This document shows, piece after piece, positions 63,288-64,000 of a stretch of 64,000 nt of DNA. Position 1 is the first letter of the stretch; each line of letters starts with the position of its first letter. The notes under the pieces are model-generated. The model saw only the letters and a list, made by a program, of their open reading frames with translations. It was not told where the DNA came from and searched no databases. This stretch comes from Fasciolopsis buskii (lineage: Eukaryota > Platyhelminthes > Trematoda > Plagiorchiida > Fasciolidae), in assembly GCA_008360955.1 (NCBI GenBank), contig LUCM01000207.1:126479-190478 (forward strand), given 5' to 3'. Both the position numbers and the translations under genes were made by a program.

Positions 63288-63857
63288 TTAGTTATCCAAA
63301 AATAAACATACCAAGCAGCGGAACAGAGCGACGGGTCCGTAGCGCACTAAGGACGGTGACTGATTGGTTGGTTCACATGGCTTTCGGACGAGGTGGGACG
63401 GCCTTGGTGCCCAGCAAAACCCTCTGCCATGGACGCTAGTGAGTATAGTACCACATGCTTCGTACGTTGTCCGACTTTGGTTCGCAGGCAAGTTGTAACC
63501 CAGAGTACTCACCAAAATTAGCGAAACCGGTGGGGGGTTACTGGGAGTGGCAATTAAGTGGGAGTGGCTGACAACACCAGAATATACTGAGGACCTCTTC
63601 AACAGAGGTCCCGTAGGAGGCACAGCCATTTGGAAGTCCGGAAAATGTCCGAGAAATATCCGCGGCAAGTAGCCAACTCCGAGTCTAAGACACTTATCCC
63701 CGGCCACAGTGAGTGGAGATATCAAAGACAAGTAACCTCGAACTTTCCAGCATATAAGACAAGACTTCGTAAACGGTATGGAATAACGAGGCAAAATATC
63801 AATAACAGTAGCTGATTTGACAAAAAGCAGGCTGTCCAGCAAAACTGCGGAAAACAA
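63288..63857 (-). other. Unassigned 189-codon minus-strand open frame
   Basis: The frame is open for 189 codons, the longest in the window outside TTC16 and equal to or longer than any surviving LINE frame. The product is rich in Pro, Ser, Leu and Cys, with PSNPPPVSLILVSTLGYNLP and RPSHLVRKPCEPTNQSPSLV, and has no motif I can assign. Local GC is higher than around it (about half), which by itself lengthens chance frames. A shorter plus-strand frame overlaps it at 63630-63815. It could be part of a repeat that continues near the window edge, or chance. Confidence 0.25.
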
Positions 63858-64000
63858 AAGTATAGGAAGACATTTTGCTATGTCGTTACTGAGCAGTCGT
63901 TTCTAACAACATCGAGAGAATTTGAACGAATCAAAACCTCTCAAATGGAAACTTAGATGAGTATTTCCGTTCTGCCTGTGATGTGGTCGGTCGCGTGCAA

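Overview
The window looks like nuclear DNA of a parasitic flatworm, most likely a liver-fluke-type trematode. This is an inference from three things: one gene split by two introns of about 10 kb each, many decayed non-LTR retrotransposons (LINEs) resembling families known from flukes, and AT-rich intergenic DNA with (TA)n and (TCTA)n microsatellites. There are no bacterial operons, rRNA genes, CRISPR arrays or phage genes.

Only one protein-coding gene can be supported end to end. It lies on the plus strand, has three coding exons (19809-20081, 30265-30829, 41064-42343), and encodes a predicted 705-residue tetratricopeptide-repeat protein that I read as the TTC16 orthologue. All four splice sites are GT/AG, the phases agree (0 then 1), and AATAAA follows the stop by about 150 bases. 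The donor of exon 2 is followed 43 bases later by a strong acceptor that opens a short alternative terminal exon ending at 30964, itself followed by AATAAA, so a truncated isoform is possible.

The rest is mainly decayed retrotransposons. Family A is an endonuclease plus reverse transcriptase LINE, with pieces at 7130-7750, 8180-9262, 12330-15260, 20440-20710, 22080-22560 and 25600-28920 (plus strand) and 51000-51980 (minus strand). Three copies share a recognisable 3' tail. Family B is Jockey/CR1-like, with pieces at 5160-6900 and 34850-36800 (plus) and 44400-46300 and 54700-55310 (minus). All copies carry frameshifts and stops. LINEs in the TTC16 introns all lie in the sense orientation; those downstream of the gene are antisense. 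tRNA-like (SINE-head) sequences with B-box motifs occur near 31.4, 33.5, 34.1 and 57.7 kb.

Layout: 0-5.1 kb nothing recognisable; 5.1-9.3 kb LINE cluster; 9.9-10.5 kb an unassigned open frame with one stop; 12.3-15.3 kb LINE; 15.3-19.8 kb TTC16 upstream region with a weak candidate exon of something else; 19.8-42.5 kb TTC16; 44.4-46.3 kb LINE; 49.2-49.6 kb an unassigned region open in overlapping frames; 51-52 and 54.7-55.3 kb LINE endonuclease pieces; 57.7 kb tRNA-like repeat; 63.3-63.9 kb a long unassigned minus-strand frame. I found no convincing new multi-gene system.
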